Shown here piece after piece: positions 1 to 9,182 of a stretch of DNA of 64,000 nt (position 1 is its first letter; each line of letters starts with the position of its first letter). The notes under the pieces are model-generated. The model was given only the letters and a program-made list of their open reading frames with translations, had not been told where the DNA came from and made no database searches. Source of the stretch: Anaerolineae bacterium (GTDB taxonomy: Bacteria > Chloroflexota > Anaerolineae > Anaerolineales > E44-bin32); contig DUEZ01000083.1 of the NCBI GenBank assembly GCA_011174825.1, positions 1 to 64,000 of the forward strand, written 5' to 3'. Made by a program: the position numbers and the translations under genes.

Positions 1-1458
1 TGTATGGAGCCGATGTATCAACCCTCTTTGCGTGTGATCGACATCTCAGATCCCGCCAATCCAACGAGTGTGAGCTTTATCGAAGGGCTCTCTTACAACA
101 TGGTCGCTTCTGCTATGAATGGGTATGTGTTGATGAGCGATCCGGAGGGACATCTTCAGATCGTCGATCTCTCCGATCCTCTGAATCCCACTGAGGTTCA
201 AGTGCTCGAGTTTCCAGAGTGGATTAGTAATATCGCGACCACTGGCGATCTTGCATACATCCTTTCAGACGGCAAAGTCTTCGTGATGGATTTTTCGGAT
301 CCAGAGACTCCAATCGAAATCACGGCATTTGAATATACTGAAGAATTCTGGAGACCAGGCATCATGGCATTGGGGGATCATGTATATATCTATAACCATC
401 ATGTGCCGGGTGCCGTGTATTGGCCATACTCGCCTCCTGAACGCCAGTTGATTCAAATCTTCGATTTCTCTGAACCCACTGATCCGCGCTTGGTCGCATC
501 CTATGACCAACAAGGAACGCTCATCGCTCTGGATGTGGAAGGGAAATTCGTATTCGTAACTGTGGATGATAGCCTCATGGTGGTATTGGGGTTGAATGAT
601 GGGATCTTATCTTCGCAGAATAGACCGATACCATCAAACGTTGTATCGATGGTACAGGAACTTGGAGGCGCCGTAAATTCACAGGCAGGTATCACCGTGG
701 AAGTCTTGAGGGTGGAATATTTGGACGATAAAACACTTGTAGACTTCCGGGTTTCCGTTGACTCGAGGTGGAATTTAACGAATGTGGAATCAACGCCACC
801 TCAACAAGCTTTGGTTTACCCAATCCTGATCGACGATAGGGGAAATATGATCGCAGGGCATAGCTCAACAAATGATTTGGGGACATTCTTCCCAAGCGGT
901 AATTCAAGTTTTACCAACCGCTCGATATTCGACTCGATACCACGGGATACGAAAACACTGACACTGAGAATTGACTCAACGACCCTGACGGAAATTCTTG
1001 GTGAAGAGATATTGGAACTTGATCTTACAGGACGGGAGCCGGGCGATTCGTGGTGGATAGATGAAACCCTGTCGGTAGGGGGAATACCCTTTACCATCAC
1101 AGAAGTGCGTCTGGATCAAGCTGAGAGCGTCGACAAACAATATCGGTTGGAGTTCATCACAGATTCCCCGATCGTTATAGAACCGATCGAAGCGACTGAG
1201 AACCCAATCAAAATCCAATCCTTATATATCTTCGAATCGAACTACTCCTTGATTGAGATGGCTGACACTGGCAGGTTTGATGCTAGCCACGCCTGGGAGG
1301 ATGGAAAAATCGTCGCGGTGTATGAATTTGGTCCCGACACAAGGATTATCAAAACACCGGCTTCAGTCCCCGAGGGGGTAATCGAGTACAGGATCGTTGG
1401 CTATATCATCATAGCTGGTCCATGGGAGATCACCTGGGAAGTTGAATCCGATAAGTGA
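1..1458 (+). CDS. LVIVD-repeat beta-propeller protein, 5'-truncated by window edge
   Basis: The reading frame is open at base 1, so the true start lies outside the window. The N-terminal 190 residues carry at least four copies of the LVIVD-type repeat, recognisable as VIDISDPANP, IVDLSDPLNP, VMDFSDPETP and IFDFSEPTDP. Each repeat is one blade or strand set of a beta-propeller found in exported bacterial proteins. From about residue 215 the protein changes to a beta-rich C-terminal region of about 270 residues with no motif I recognise. There are no membrane segments in the visible part. The repeat class is confident. The function is unknown; binding or scaffolding at the cell surface is an inference. 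It ends 40 nt before the copper operon promoter and looks unrelated to it. Confidence 0.75.
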   Translation, partial: CMEPMYQPSLRVIDISDPANPTSVSFIEGLSYNMVASAMNGYVLMSDPEGHLQIVDLSDPLNPTEVQVLEFPEWISNIATTGDLAYILSDGKVFVMDFSDPETPIEITAFEYTEEFWRPGIMALGDHVYIYNHHVPGAVYWPYSPPERQLIQIFDFSEPTDPRLVASYDQQGTLIALDVEGKFVFVTVDDSLMVVLGLNDGILSSQNRPIPSNVVSMVQELGGAVNSQAGITVEVLRVEYLDDKTLVDFRVSVDSRWNLTNVESTPPQQALVYPILIDDRGNMIAGHSSTNDLGTFFPSGNSSFTNRSIFDSIPRDTKTLTLRIDSTTLTEILGEEILELDLTGREPGDSWWIDETLSVGGIPFTITEVRLDQAESVDKQYRLEFITDSPIVIEPIEATENPIKIQSLYIFESNYSLIEMADTGRFDASHAWEDGKIVAVYEFGPDTRIIKTPASVPEGVIEYRIVGYIIIAGPWEITWEVESDK

Positions 1459-1498
1459 TCTTTATTCCCCAGGAACCTATTGAAGAGGCATAATCATG

Positions 1499-1527
1499 TT
1501 GACAATACGGACATTTTTTGTTAATAT
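1499..1527 (+). promoter_or_regulatory. Sigma-70-type promoter of the copper operon
   Basis: TTGACA at 1499-1504 and TAATAT at 1522-1527 are separated by exactly 17 nt, which is nearly consensus. Transcription would start near 1534, inside the G/C-tract operator, about 36 nt before csoR. No other candidate promoter of this quality lies upstream of csoR-copZ-copA. Confidence 0.8.
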
Positions 1528-1556
1528 ATTAACCCACCCCACCTGGGGGGGGTATA
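1521..1556 (+). promoter_or_regulatory. Probable CsoR operator overlapping the -10 box and start site
   Basis: Two symmetrical sequences overlap here. TTAATATATTAA (1521-1532) is a perfect palindrome covering the -10 box. It is followed directly by an imperfect C-tract/G-tract inverted repeat, ACCCACCCCACC then TGGGGGGGGTA (1532-1554). C-tract/G-tract dyads are typical of CsoR-family operators. Its position over the -10 and start site fits repression that is relieved by Cu(I). The assignment is inferred from sequence and context. Confidence 0.6.
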
Positions 1557-1569
1557 AGCGAGGGATGAG

Positions 1570-1839
1570 ATGGACAGGGATGACACGCTACACAGGCTTA
1601 AAAACGTCGAAGGACATGTGCGCGGCATTCAACGCATGGTCGAAAACGACGCCTACTGCATCGATCTCATTCGCCAGATACAAGCCGTGCAAGCCGCATT
1701 AGGGAAGGTCAGTGCAAATATTCTCAATGACCATCTGCATTCATGCCTCATCACGGCCGTGCGGGGTGAAGATCCCGAAGAACGGGAACGGGTGCTGAAA
1801 GAAATCGCAGAGGTCTACTCGATGGCCTCAAAAGTTTAA
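1570..1839 (+). CDS. csoR: Copper-sensing repressor CsoR
   Basis: This 89-residue all-helical protein has the CsoR/RcnR family architecture. The Cu(I) ligand set is visible as Cys30, His55 and Cys59. The spacing of 25 and 29 residues matches the C-H-C triad of characterised CsoR proteins, so copper is favoured over nickel, cobalt or formaldehyde sensing. The ATG at 1570 is preceded by GAGGGA. The gene lies first in an operon with copZ and copA, behind a near-consensus promoter and a C/G-tract dyad, which suggests autorepression released by cuprous ions. Family knowledge says apo-CsoR binds DNA as a tetramer and Cu(I) binding weakens it. No odd features. Confidence 0.92.
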   Translation: MDRDDTLHRLKNVEGHVRGIQRMVENDAYCIDLIRQIQAVQAALGKVSANILNDHLHSCLITAVRGEDPEERERVLKEIAEVYSMASKV

Positions 1840-1865
1840 TCATTCATTCAAAGGAGAGCGAAGAA

Positions 1866-2072
1866 ATGACAACCATAACCTACAACGTTCCGAGTATATC
1901 CTGTGGGCATTGTGTACACACGATTCAAATGGAGTTGGGAGATATCATCGGTGTCTCCAAAGTACAAGCATATCAGGAGAATAGACAAGTAACGGTGGAG
2001 TTTGAACCTCCGGCGACGGAGGAGCAGATCGAAGCTACCCTGATGGAGATCAATTATCCACCGGTTAAGTGA
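1866..2072 (+). CDS. copZ: Heavy-metal-associated (HMA) copper chaperone, CopZ-like
   Basis: A 68-residue single HMA domain with the metal-binding loop SCGHC (the two Cys of a CxxC) near residue 12. It is followed by the usual beta-alpha-beta-beta-alpha-beta pattern. AAAGGAGAG lies just upstream of the ATG. Proteins of this type carry Cu(I) in the cytoplasm to the P-type exporter and to CsoR. It lies between csoR and copA, 26 nt after csoR. The loop has His instead of the more common Ala or Ser between the cysteines, which is tolerated in the family. Confidence 0.87.
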   Translation: MTTITYNVPSISCGHCVHTIQMELGDIIGVSKVQAYQENRQVTVEFEPPATEEQIEATLMEINYPPVK

Positions 2073-2104
2073 AACCGTTATCCACTAAAGGTAAGGTTTA
2101 CAGC

Positions 2105-4555
2105 ATGTCTGAAAAGACCCAACACCTCGTGCTGCCGATCACCGGTATGACCTGCGCCAACTGCGTCGCCACTGTCGAGAGAAACCTCAAGAAACTCGAT
2201 GGTGTCCGTACAGCGAGTGTCAATCTGGCCTCCGAACGCGCCAGTATTGAGTTTGATCCTTCAACCATCGATCAAGCGAAAATTATTGAGCGTATCCAAC
2301 GCGCAGGATATGGCGTGGCCACAGGCGAAGCCGACATCTTGCTCCAACGGTTAAGCGATGATAACGATGCTAGGCGTTTGGAAAGGGCTCTTTTGAAGCT
2401 AGATGGTATCACCGAAGCCAACGTGAACTTGGCCACAGAACGTATCCGGGTGCGCTACATCCCGACAGTGGTTAGCCAATCCGAGATCCGGCGTGCGATC
2501 AAAGAGGTCGGATTTGAAGCGCTTGAATCCACCGATCAGATCGAAGATGTGGAGCGAGAAGCCCGGGAACGGGAGATCGGTCGTCAAAAGAATCTGTTGA
2601 TCTTCGGTTTGTCCTTTACCGTGCCACTCTTCCTTCTATCTATGCTTGGAGATTTGGGTATCGTACCTGAAGCCATTGTTCACACAGATTGGTACCGGTG
2701 GTTGATGTTCCTGCTGGCGACCCCGGTCCAGTTTTATGTAGGTTGGCAATACTACGATGGAGCCTTTAAAGCTTTGAGAAACCTCAGCGCCAATATGGAT
2801 GTTCTCATTGCCATGGGGTCCTCAGCTGCTTATTTCTATTCGCTACCCGTCTTGTTTGGGTGGATCGATGGCCACCTGTACTTCGAAACCGCAGCCGTCA
2901 TCATCACCCTGATTGTCTTAGGGAAATTCCTCGAAGCGCGTGCTAAGGGACGCACCAGCGAGGCGATTAAAAAGCTCCTCAGTCTTCAGGCGAAAACAGC
3001 GCGTGTGATCAGGGAAGATATCGAACAAGATATTCCAACAGATGAAGTACGAATGGGTGATCTAGTGGTCGTTCGTCCTGGAGAAAGAATCCCGGTCGAC
3101 GGGGTTGTCGTTGAAGGTAGAACGGCAATCGACGAATCCATGCTCACTGGGGAGTCGCTGCCTGTCGAGAAGAACCCCGGAGATGAGGTCATTGGGGCAA
3201 CGCTCAACAAAATGGGTTTGATTAAATTCGAAGCTACCAAAGTAGGGAGGGAAACGGCTCTTGCCCAGATCATTCAGCTTGTAGAGGAAGCACAAGGGAC
3301 CAAAGCTCCCATCCAACGGTTAGCGGACAAGGTATCGTCGATCTTTGTCCCAGCCGTCATTATAATTGCGGTGATAACCTTTCTCGGCTGGTATTTCTTG
3401 GCGCCACCCCCGCAGGGGGACATATCAGCTTTCACCCGGGCTCTGATCAATATGGTGGCTGTGCTGGTGATCGCGTGTCCTTGCGCGATGGGATTGGCGA
3501 CACCTACAGCGGTAATGGTGGGGACCGGAAAAGGCGCTCAATACGGTATTCTCTATAAATCGAGTGAAGCGCTTGAACGGACAGGACAATTAACCACTGT
3601 GGTTTTAGATAAGACAGGAACGATCACAAGAGGTCAACCCACGGTGACCGACATACTGGTTGCAGATTTTGAAGGCAGTGAGGATCAATTGCTGCAGTTA
3701 GCTGCCAGCGCGGAGAGAGGCTCAGAACACCCTCTCGGTGAAGCGATCGTGGCTGCAGCGGGTGAGCGAGGCCTGGAGTTGCTTGAACCAGAACGTTTCT
3801 ATGCAGTGGCTGGTCAGGGTGTAGAAGCCCAAGTTGGAGCCAATCAGGTTCTCATCGGCTCTCCAAAGTTCATGGTCGAACAAGGTATTTCACTCGATGG
3901 GCTCACGTCCAGGATGGAGGCGCTGCAAAGGGAAGCGAAGACCGTCGTGGCCATTGGGATTGATCAACGCATCGCAGGTTTTATGGGCGTAGCCGATACG
4001 GTAAAGGATGGTTCTCGAACGGCGATTACCGAACTAAGAGATATGGGATTAGAAGTGGCCATGGTTACCGGTGACAATCGCCAGACTGCTGAGGCGATCG
4101 CTCGGGAAGTTGGCATCAAAATAAAGGATGATCGAGGTCGATTACTCGTCCGAGCAGAAGTGCTGCCTGGGGATAAAGTCGATGAGATCAAGGCTATGCA
4201 GGAGGAGGGTCAGATCGTTGCGATGGTTGGAGACGGGATCAACGATGCTCCAGCTTTAGCCCAAGCTGATGTGGGAATTAGTATTGGTACGGGCACCGAT
4301 GTGGCCATCGCAGCTGCACCAATCACTTTGGTGAGTGGTGACTTGACGGGTGTCCCTCGTGCCATCGCTCTTTCAAGAGGTACGCTAAAGACGATCAAAC
4401 AGAATCTATTCTGGGCGTTTATTTACAATATCCTGCTCATCCCTGCAGCTGCGATGGGTTTCTTGAATCCAATGCTTGCTGCAGGGGCCATGGCGTTTAG
4501 TTCCATTTTCGTTGTCACGAATAGCCTCAGGTTGCGCGGATTTAAAATTGCATAG
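2105..4555 (+). CDS. copA: Cu(I)-translocating P1B-type ATPase
   Basis: Copper-exporting ATPase of about 816 residues. An N-terminal HMA domain has GMTCANC (Cys17, Cys20). A second HMA-like domain follows (about residues 70-135) that keeps the fold pattern but has lost CxxC. The core has all expected motifs: TGES in the actuator domain, the membrane CPC in [11 protein letters not shown], the phosphorylated Asp in DKTGT, the SEHPLG nucleotide-binding motif and [10 protein letters not shown]. Eight membrane segments are expected. I chose the ATG at 2105 because AAAGGTAAGG precedes it. A GTG at 2069 overlapping the copZ stop would add 12 residues and cannot be excluded. It is the third gene of the csoR operon and exports cytoplasmic Cu(I). 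Confidence 0.94.
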   Translation: MSEKTQHLVLPITGMTCANCVATVERNLKKLDGVRTASVNLASERASIEFDPSTIDQAKIIERIQRAGYGVATGEADILLQRLSDDNDARRLERALLKLDGITEANVNLATERIRVRYIPTVVSQSEIRRAIKEVGFEALESTDQIEDVEREAREREIGRQKNLLIFGLSFTVPLFLLSMLGDLGIVPEAIVHTDWYRWLMFLLATPVQFYVGWQYYDGAFKALRNLSANMDVLIAMGSSAAYFYSLPVLFGWIDGHLYFETAAVIITLIVLGKFLEARAKGRTSEAIKKLLSLQAKTARVIREDIEQDIPTDEVRMGDLVVVRPGERIPVDGVVVEGRTAIDESMLTGESLPVEKNPGDEVIGATLNKMGLIKFEATKVGRETALAQIIQLVEEAQGTKAPIQRLADKVSSIFVPAVIIIAVITFLGWYFLAPPPQGDISAFTRALINMVAVLVIACPCAMGLATPTAVMVGTGKGAQYGILYKSSEALERTGQLTTVVLDKTGTITRGQPTVTDILVADFEGSEDQLLQLAASAERGSEHPLGEAIVAAAGERGLELLEPERFYAVAGQGVEAQVGANQVLIGSPKFMVEQGISLDGLTSRMEALQREAKTVVAIGIDQRIAGFMGVADTVKDGSRTAITELRDMGLEVAMVTGDNRQTAEAIAREVGIKIKDDRGRLLVRAEVLPGDKVDEIKAMQEEGQIVAMVGDGINDAPALAQADVGISIGTGTDVAIAAAPITLVSGDLTGVPRAIALSRGTLKTIKQNLFWAFIYNILLIPAAAMGFLNPMLAAGAMAFSSIFVVTNSLRLRGFKIA

Positions 4556-4765
4556 AGATGGTTGAAGTCACAAACAATATCCCCTCATATAGAAGTCATC
4601 CTATTGCAGTTAGTCTTTATTCAGTGGATTAAAAGGTAAAATAATCTCGCATGCGGTTTGGGATCCTTGCCGGAAGCCATCGGATCGAATATCCTTGCCC
4701 ACTAAAATCGGGGAACTTGGGTAGGATCCGGACATGGATTTACTTAAGGAGAGGGATTACCTGAA

Positions 4766-5512
4766 GTGGATCTATCGACAATAACATTAAACCCTTACTG
4801 GGTGGGCATAGCGACATTCGCTGGGCTGTTATCATTTCTTTCCCCATGTGTGCTCGCGCTTGTTCCAGCTTATATTGGGTATTTGAGCGGCAGGTCGATA
4901 TCAACTTCCGGGGAAGTAGCAGGGAGTAGAACGACAACTTTCTTCCATGGACTAGCCTTTGTCTCCGGCTTTAGTCTGGTGTTTATCATTGGAGGCGCAG
5001 CGGTAGGAGCTTTAGGGGCTTTGGTTGGAGATTATTTCGTGAGGCGATGGATCGCTCGCGTTGGTGGTGTCGTAGTCGTTATCTTTGGTCTGCACACCCT
5101 GGGCGTGATCAACATCCCCTTTTTGGATTATGATACGCGCCGTCAAGTCCAACCAAATCCACGTTTGGGGTATCTCGCTTCGGCATTAATGGGTGTTTTT
5201 TTCTCGGCGGGGTGGGCGCCTTGCATTGGCCCTGTTCTGGGCACTATTTTAAATCTAGCTCTTTTCTCTGGCCAAGCGACTCAAGGCGTAATCCTTCTAA
5301 GCGCATATTCGGTTGGAATGGCGGTTCCGTTCCTGCTTGCAGCGTTAGGGATGGGACAAGTGACGACACTGATGAAGCGTCATGGCCAAGCGATTCGTTA
5401 TTTGTCCATCGCAACTGGTGTCTTGTTGATCGCAGTCGGAATTATGCTCATTACTGGATCATTGGAGCGTCTCGCGCAATTCGCTCCAATCATCCCCGAT
5501 ATCGGTTTTTAG
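4766..5512 (+). CDS. ccdA: Cytochrome c biogenesis protein CcdA (thiol-disulfide electron carrier)
   Basis: A 248-residue protein with six predicted membrane helices in the CcdA/DsbD-beta arrangement. One conserved Cys lies in the LSPCVLALVPAYIGY motif near residue 29 and the second in GWAPCIGP near residue 151. These form the redox pair that moves reducing power from cytoplasmic thioredoxin across the membrane. The GTG start has AAGGAGAGG upstream. It is followed after 23 nt by a TlpA-type thioredoxin, the usual partner outside the membrane. The likely role is reducing extracytoplasmic disulfides, for example during cytochrome c or copper-protein maturation. No cytochrome assembly genes are visible in the window. 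Confidence 0.9.
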   Translation: MDLSTITLNPYWVGIATFAGLLSFLSPCVLALVPAYIGYLSGRSISTSGEVAGSRTTTFFHGLAFVSGFSLVFIIGGAAVGALGALVGDYFVRRWIARVGGVVVVIFGLHTLGVINIPFLDYDTRRQVQPNPRLGYLASALMGVFFSAGWAPCIGPVLGTILNLALFSGQATQGVILLSAYSVGMAVPFLLAALGMGQVTTLMKRHGQAIRYLSIATGVLLIAVGIMLITGSLERLAQFAPIIPDIGF

Positions 5513-5535
5513 CTTCCATTCACGATCGTTTACGC

Positions 5536-6120
5536 ATGAAAAGACTTTGGATCTTTCTCACAATTGGCGTGCTTATTGGCGTATTCATTGGGATTGCTAT
5601 TCTGATGCGTCTACCTTTTAATACCACGCAAGAACCGATCGAGGCGGAAGAGGAGACGCAATTCATTGAGCAGGAACCTGAAGCCATTTCTTTGCCCTTC
5701 AGAGGATATTTAGCGCCAGATTTCGAGCTTACTGATTTGAATGGGGACATCAACCGCTTGAGTGATTTTCGTGGAAATGTCGTCCTGATTAATTTTTGGG
5801 CTACTTGGTGCGGACCATGCCGTAGAGAGATGTCAACTTTTCAAGCTCAGTTTGATGATTCAGGAGCTGAAGGTTTTTTGGTATTGGCTGTAAATGATGA
5901 CGAACCGGAGGATCTTATTCGTTTTTTTATCAACGGTTTAGATCTGACCTTTCCCATCCTGCTCGATCCAGGTGCTAAGGTACAGGAACTGTATCGAGTT
6001 CAACGCTACCCAACGAGCTTCTTTGTTGATCCTGACGGCGTGATCCGCTATATACATCTCGGCCTCTTGACGGATAAGCAATTGGACGATTACCTGATGA
6101 AAATCAAGACGGAACAATGA
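5536..6120 (+). CDS. Membrane-anchored TlpA/ResA-like thioredoxin
   Basis: A 194-residue protein with an N-terminal membrane anchor (residues 4-24), an acidic linker and a TlpA-like thioredoxin domain from about residue 55. The active site FWATWCGPC is complete (Cys92, Cys95), and the cis-proline region follows in RYPTSFFVDPDG. No lipobox Cys is seen, so it should be an uncleaved anchor with the domain outside the cytoplasm. I chose the ATG at 5536. The frame continues further upstream, but there it overlaps ccdA and codes for nothing domain-like. It most likely receives electrons from CcdA. Its stop overlaps the next gene as ATGA. Confidence 0.87.
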   Translation: MKRLWIFLTIGVLIGVFIGIAILMRLPFNTTQEPIEAEEETQFIEQEPEAISLPFRGYLAPDFELTDLNGDINRLSDFRGNVVLINFWATWCGPCRREMSTFQAQFDDSGAEGFLVLAVNDDEPEDLIRFFINGLDLTFPILLDPGAKVQELYRVQRYPTSFFVDPDGVIRYIHLGLLTDKQLDDYLMKIKTEQ

Positions 6121-7085
6121 TTCGTGTAACGTTATATACACGGAAGAACTGCCACTTATGCGACCAGGCGCGTGCCGACCTTGATTCCTTACGAGCTGAA
6201 TTTACGCACGAGCTCGTGGAGATAGAGATCGATAGCGACCCGATCCTAGAAGAGCGGTACAAGGAGATTGTCCCGGTCGCGCAAGTTGGACCCTATAAAC
6301 TCGAGGCGCTCTTCACCGCGACGGATCTACGGGTAGCGTTGGCAGCAGCCAGGGATGGCTTGAGACGATCTAAAGCGGAGGTTGGGGTACCTCGTAGACA
6401 CGCGATCATTCTTAACCAGGGGGTCCTCTTCTTGTCCAGACATTGGTTAGCGATGATCAACCTCATCTTCTTCCTTTACGTTGGGTTACCCTTTACCGCT
6501 CCCCTGTTGATGAATGCAGGAGAGACACGCACTGCGCTCTGGATCCAAAGGATATATTCTCCGCAATGTCACCAGTTAGCGTATCGGTCATGGTTCCTCT
6601 TCGGAGAGCAACCTGCATACCCACTTGAATCAGCAAATACATCTCTGACACCTTATGGTGAGGCCACGGGACTGGATGGCGATGATTACTGGGAGGCGAA
6701 GGAGTTCATCGGAAATGAGCGACTTGGGTATAAGGTCGCACTCTGTCAGCGAGACGTCGCGACTTGGGGTGGGATGCTGGCTGGAGGGCTGATTTTTGGT
6801 CTTTTTCGTAAGCGGATGAAACCTTTGCCCATTCTGATATGGCTTTTGGTGGGTGTGCTACCTATCGCACTCGATGGCGGGACACAACTCCTTTCTGAGT
6901 TTCCGTTCTTGTCCTTTCCCCATCGAGAGAGCACGCCATTCTTACGGACAGTAACGGGGACGCTCTTCGGTGTCATGAATATATGGATGGCTTTCCCCTA
7001 TATTGAAGTGAGCATGAACGAAATGCGCATTCTGGTGACATCCAAACTGGCTGCAACAAAACAGCGAACAGAGATGCCCGAATAA
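6117..7085 (+). CDS. Glutaredoxin-like (DUF836) domain fused to a DUF2085 membrane domain
   Basis: A 322-residue two-part protein. Residues 1-80 are a glutaredoxin-like DUF836 domain with the redox motif CHLC (Cys12, Cys15). The rest is a membrane domain of the DUF2085 type with about four helices. It includes the CHQLAYRSW motif near residue 150 and a conserved ALCQRD segment before the next helix, which gives extra extracytoplasmic cysteines. It overlaps the TlpA-like gene by four bases (ATGA), so the two are probably translationally coupled. Context suggests a third component of the CcdA/TlpA thiol relay. The exact function is unknown; the fusion is discussed as a finding. Confidence 0.75.
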   Translation: MIRVTLYTRKNCHLCDQARADLDSLRAEFTHELVEIEIDSDPILEERYKEIVPVAQVGPYKLEALFTATDLRVALAAARDGLRRSKAEVGVPRRHAIILNQGVLFLSRHWLAMINLIFFLYVGLPFTAPLLMNAGETRTALWIQRIYSPQCHQLAYRSWFLFGEQPAYPLESANTSLTPYGEATGLDGDDYWEAKEFIGNERLGYKVALCQRDVATWGGMLAGGLIFGLFRKRMKPLPILIWLLVGVLPIALDGGTQLLSEFPFLSFPHRESTPFLRTVTGTLFGVMNIWMAFPYIEVSMNEMRILVTSKLAATKQRTEMPE

Positions 7086-7143
7086 CGATAAATCGCCAAG
7101 CTGGTCCTTTATCACGATAGAAGTGATGAATCCTAAAAACATA

Positions 7144-7455
7144 AGTCATCCTGAGCCTGTCGACAAGCTCAGGACAAAACCTGAAGAAGGATGACTTTCG
7201 TGTGCGTGAATCAGAAAGCACGATGAGTCTGCTTTGTCCTTAGTTAGTCTAAGACTCTGTCCTGAGCCTGTTGAATAGGTGATTCACCCTCACCCCTACC
7301 CTCTCCCTGAAAGGGAGAGGGTGACGATCCCCTCTCCCCTTTGGGGAGAGGGATAGGGTGAGGGGAACTCGCCGAAGGGGTCCGTTTTTTTTAGCCGTCA
7401 TCTTTCGATCCTTCGGCACACTCAGGACAGGCAGGGCTAAACAAGCTCAGGACGC
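7144..7455. repeat. Composite intergenic repeat block between the redox operon and pgeF
   Basis: This gene-free stretch (7086-7554) is mostly repeats. A REP-like unit with GTCATCCTGAGCCTGTC then GACAAGCTCAGGAC is at 7144-7176. A second half-unit, TGTCCTGAGCCTGTTGAA, starts near 7258. The 80-bp palindromic element is at 7286-7366. Two more half-units with CTCAGGAC lie at 7420-7455. The same units recur near 34.5, 55 and 61.4 kb. No coding potential is apparent. Confidence 0.8.
7286..7366. repeat. Imperfect palindromic repeat with CCCTCACCCC / GGGGTGAGGG type ends
   Basis: The outer arms CACCCTCACCCC (from 7285) and GGGTGAGGGG (7356-7365) are inverted copies. Two internal hairpins sit inside: CTCTCCCTGAAAGGGAGAG and CTCTCCCCTTTGGGGAGAG. 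The same arrangement recurs at 34505-34586 and 61247-61331, with a partial copy near 55260-55300. It would fold as a strong cruciform or RNA hairpin. Confidence 0.75.
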
Positions 7456-7554
7456 TTTTCTATAATGGATCAGATCTTGATGGACAATCCACTCGCGGTA
7501 CACGAGATTCCCATCCTTCTGGTTGAGCAGATTGCTCCATGGTAGACTCAGCGT

Positions 7555-8337
7555 ATGCCATTCCAGCAGATGGGGCCATTTCGCTTCTATCAGTTTGAAA
7601 CCCTTATGCAGCCTGATTTGATCCACGCGATCGTTACTCGCCAGGGAGGGGTGAGTCCGGAACCCTGGTACTCATTAAACGTTGGTGGAAATGTTGGCGA
7701 TGAAAGTGCGCGTGTTCGGGAAAATCTCAGGCGTGCTTGCGGTGTCGTTGGGCGTGACCCTCATTCAATATTTGATGTATGGCAAGTACATTCTTCGCGC
7801 GTTGTTAGAGCAAATAGGCCTCGAAGTGGAAGAGAATTAATCAAGGCGGATGTGCTGATCAGTAATGACCCTGGCGTTACGTTATTCATGAGGTTTGCGG
7901 ATTGCGTACCGATCTTTTTCTATGATCCGGTACACCGAGCGATTGGTTTGGTGCATTCAGGTTGGTTAGGAACCGTCCGCGGTGCATCGGTGGCTGCAGT
8001 TCAGGCGATGGCGGAGGCTTTCGGAACACATCCTGAAGACCTATGTGTAGGTATCGGACCTGCCATTGGACCTGATCATTACCCAATCGGACCTGAGGTT
8101 GTTGAACGTGTGCGAAAAGCATTCGGGTCAAGTGCAGGAAATCATCTGCGGATTCATGATGGTGAGGTTTATCTAAATCTATGGTCAGCTAACCGTGATT
8201 TATTAGAGAGAGAAGGGGTCAAATCTGTTGAGGTGGCTGAGCTCTGCACTGCCTGTCATCTCGAGGATTGGTACTCACACCGAGGGGAAGGACAGATCAC
8301 GGGACGATTTGGGGCGATGATCGCTTTGGATGCTTAA
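7555..8337 (+). CDS. pgeF: Purine nucleoside phosphorylase/laccase-domain protein (YfiH family)
   Basis: A 260-residue protein of the YfiH/PgeF (Cu-oxidase_4) family. The family zinc and active-site motifs are visible: WQVHS near residue 77, RFADCVP near 121, and HSGWLGT near 138, which contribute His, Cys and His ligands. The C-terminal TACHLEDWYSHRGEG motif is also intact. Members act as purine nucleoside phosphorylases or adenosine deaminases and edit peptidoglycan composition in E. coli. There is no Shine-Dalgarno before the ATG. A TAGACT -10-like box ends six bases upstream, so a leaderless mRNA is possible. It is followed by yggT and DUF167, a common neighbourhood. Confidence 0.88.
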   Translation: MPFQQMGPFRFYQFETLMQPDLIHAIVTRQGGVSPEPWYSLNVGGNVGDESARVRENLRRACGVVGRDPHSIFDVWQVHSSRVVRANRPRSGRELIKADVLISNDPGVTLFMRFADCVPIFFYDPVHRAIGLVHSGWLGTVRGASVAAVQAMAEAFGTHPEDLCVGIGPAIGPDHYPIGPEVVERVRKAFGSSAGNHLRIHDGEVYLNLWSANRDLLEREGVKSVEVAELCTACHLEDWYSHRGEGQITGRFGAMIALDA

Positions 8338-8543
8338 CGACGGATTGTGCTATTCATCTGAGCTTAAGTGACGCTGGGGGTAGAGTGATGTAAGTGCTGT
8401 ATGTAAAATAGTGATAACAAGGACGATTATAATTTATTGATCATGAAAAACTTCATTGGTAGAGATGCATCAAATTCAGGTAACGTCTGCATAGAGATCT
8501 AACTTATGGGATAATTTAGGTGCTTGATTGAGGTGGTTGTGAT

Positions 8544-8795
8544 ATGGGTTTTGTAATTGAATTGATTAGTCTGTTGTCACGCGGTCTGACGCTAATAATA
8601 TTTGCGGATATCATTGTAAGCTACTTTCTGAGTCCTTATCATCCAATAAGAAAGGCGCTTGATTCGATCGTACAGCCTATGCTAGCTCCAATTCGTCGTA
8701 TCATGCCGCCTTCGGGCATGTTCGATTTCAGCCCATTGGTATTGATGTTCGTGATCTGGCTGGTTGAGAGACTTTTAATCAGCCTATTGATATAA
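8544..8795 (+). CDS. yggT: YggT family membrane protein
   Basis: An 83-residue protein with two hydrophobic helices and the family signature YHPIRKALDSIVQPMLAPIR between them. GAGGTGG lies 7 nt before the ATG. YggT proteins are small integral membrane proteins usually found near division or cell-wall genes; their precise role is unsettled. Here yggT is 206 nt after pgeF and 15 nt before the DUF167 gene, so the last two are probably co-transcribed. Confidence 0.88.
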   Translation: MGFVIELISLLSRGLTLIIFADIIVSYFLSPYHPIRKALDSIVQPMLAPIRRIMPPSGMFDFSPLVLMFVIWLVERLLISLLI

Positions 8796-8810
8796 CGTCA
8801 GGAAGGGAGC

Positions 8811-9122
8811 ATGCGCAGATATAAGCTTCATAATGGCCAAAAGGGTGCAGCTCTGACAATAAGAGTTACACCCCGGTCGAGGAAAACCGAATTCGGCGGG
8901 GTGATGGAAGACGGTACCATACGTGTTCGCGTGGCCGCTCCACCAGTGGAGGGAAAGGCGAACACAGCGTTAGTTAAATTCTTGGCCAAGGTTTTAGGGG
9001 TACGCATGAATCGGATTGACATTGTCGCGGGTGAGAAAGGGCTTGACAAGATTATTTCGATTCTTGACATGTCCGCCGAGGACGCAGAACAGCGGATACA
9101 AGGTTTTTTGGGGGAGGAATAG
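8811..9122 (+). CDS. DUF167 (YggU) family protein
   Basis: A 103-residue soluble protein with the full DUF167 signature: RVTPRSRKTEF, then RVAAPPVEGKANTALVKFLAKVLGV, then the IVAGEKGLDKII segment. AGGAAGGGAG precedes the ATG. The family is widely conserved and structurally known, but its function is not established. It follows yggT directly, as in many bacteria. Confidence 0.87.
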   Translation: MRRYKLHNGQKGAALTIRVTPRSRKTEFGGVMEDGTIRVRVAAPPVEGKANTALVKFLAKVLGVRMNRIDIVAGEKGLDKIISILDMSAEDAEQRIQGFLGEE

Positions 9123-9182
9123 CACCATCTGGTCAATTCATAGGTCGAGATTTCCGGAGGGGATTCGAAGCTCTATCTTCAA

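Noticed and set aside
5212-5535. Long N-terminal extension of the TlpA-like protein
   Set aside because: It overlaps ccdA in another frame and would place coding sequence before the natural membrane anchor.
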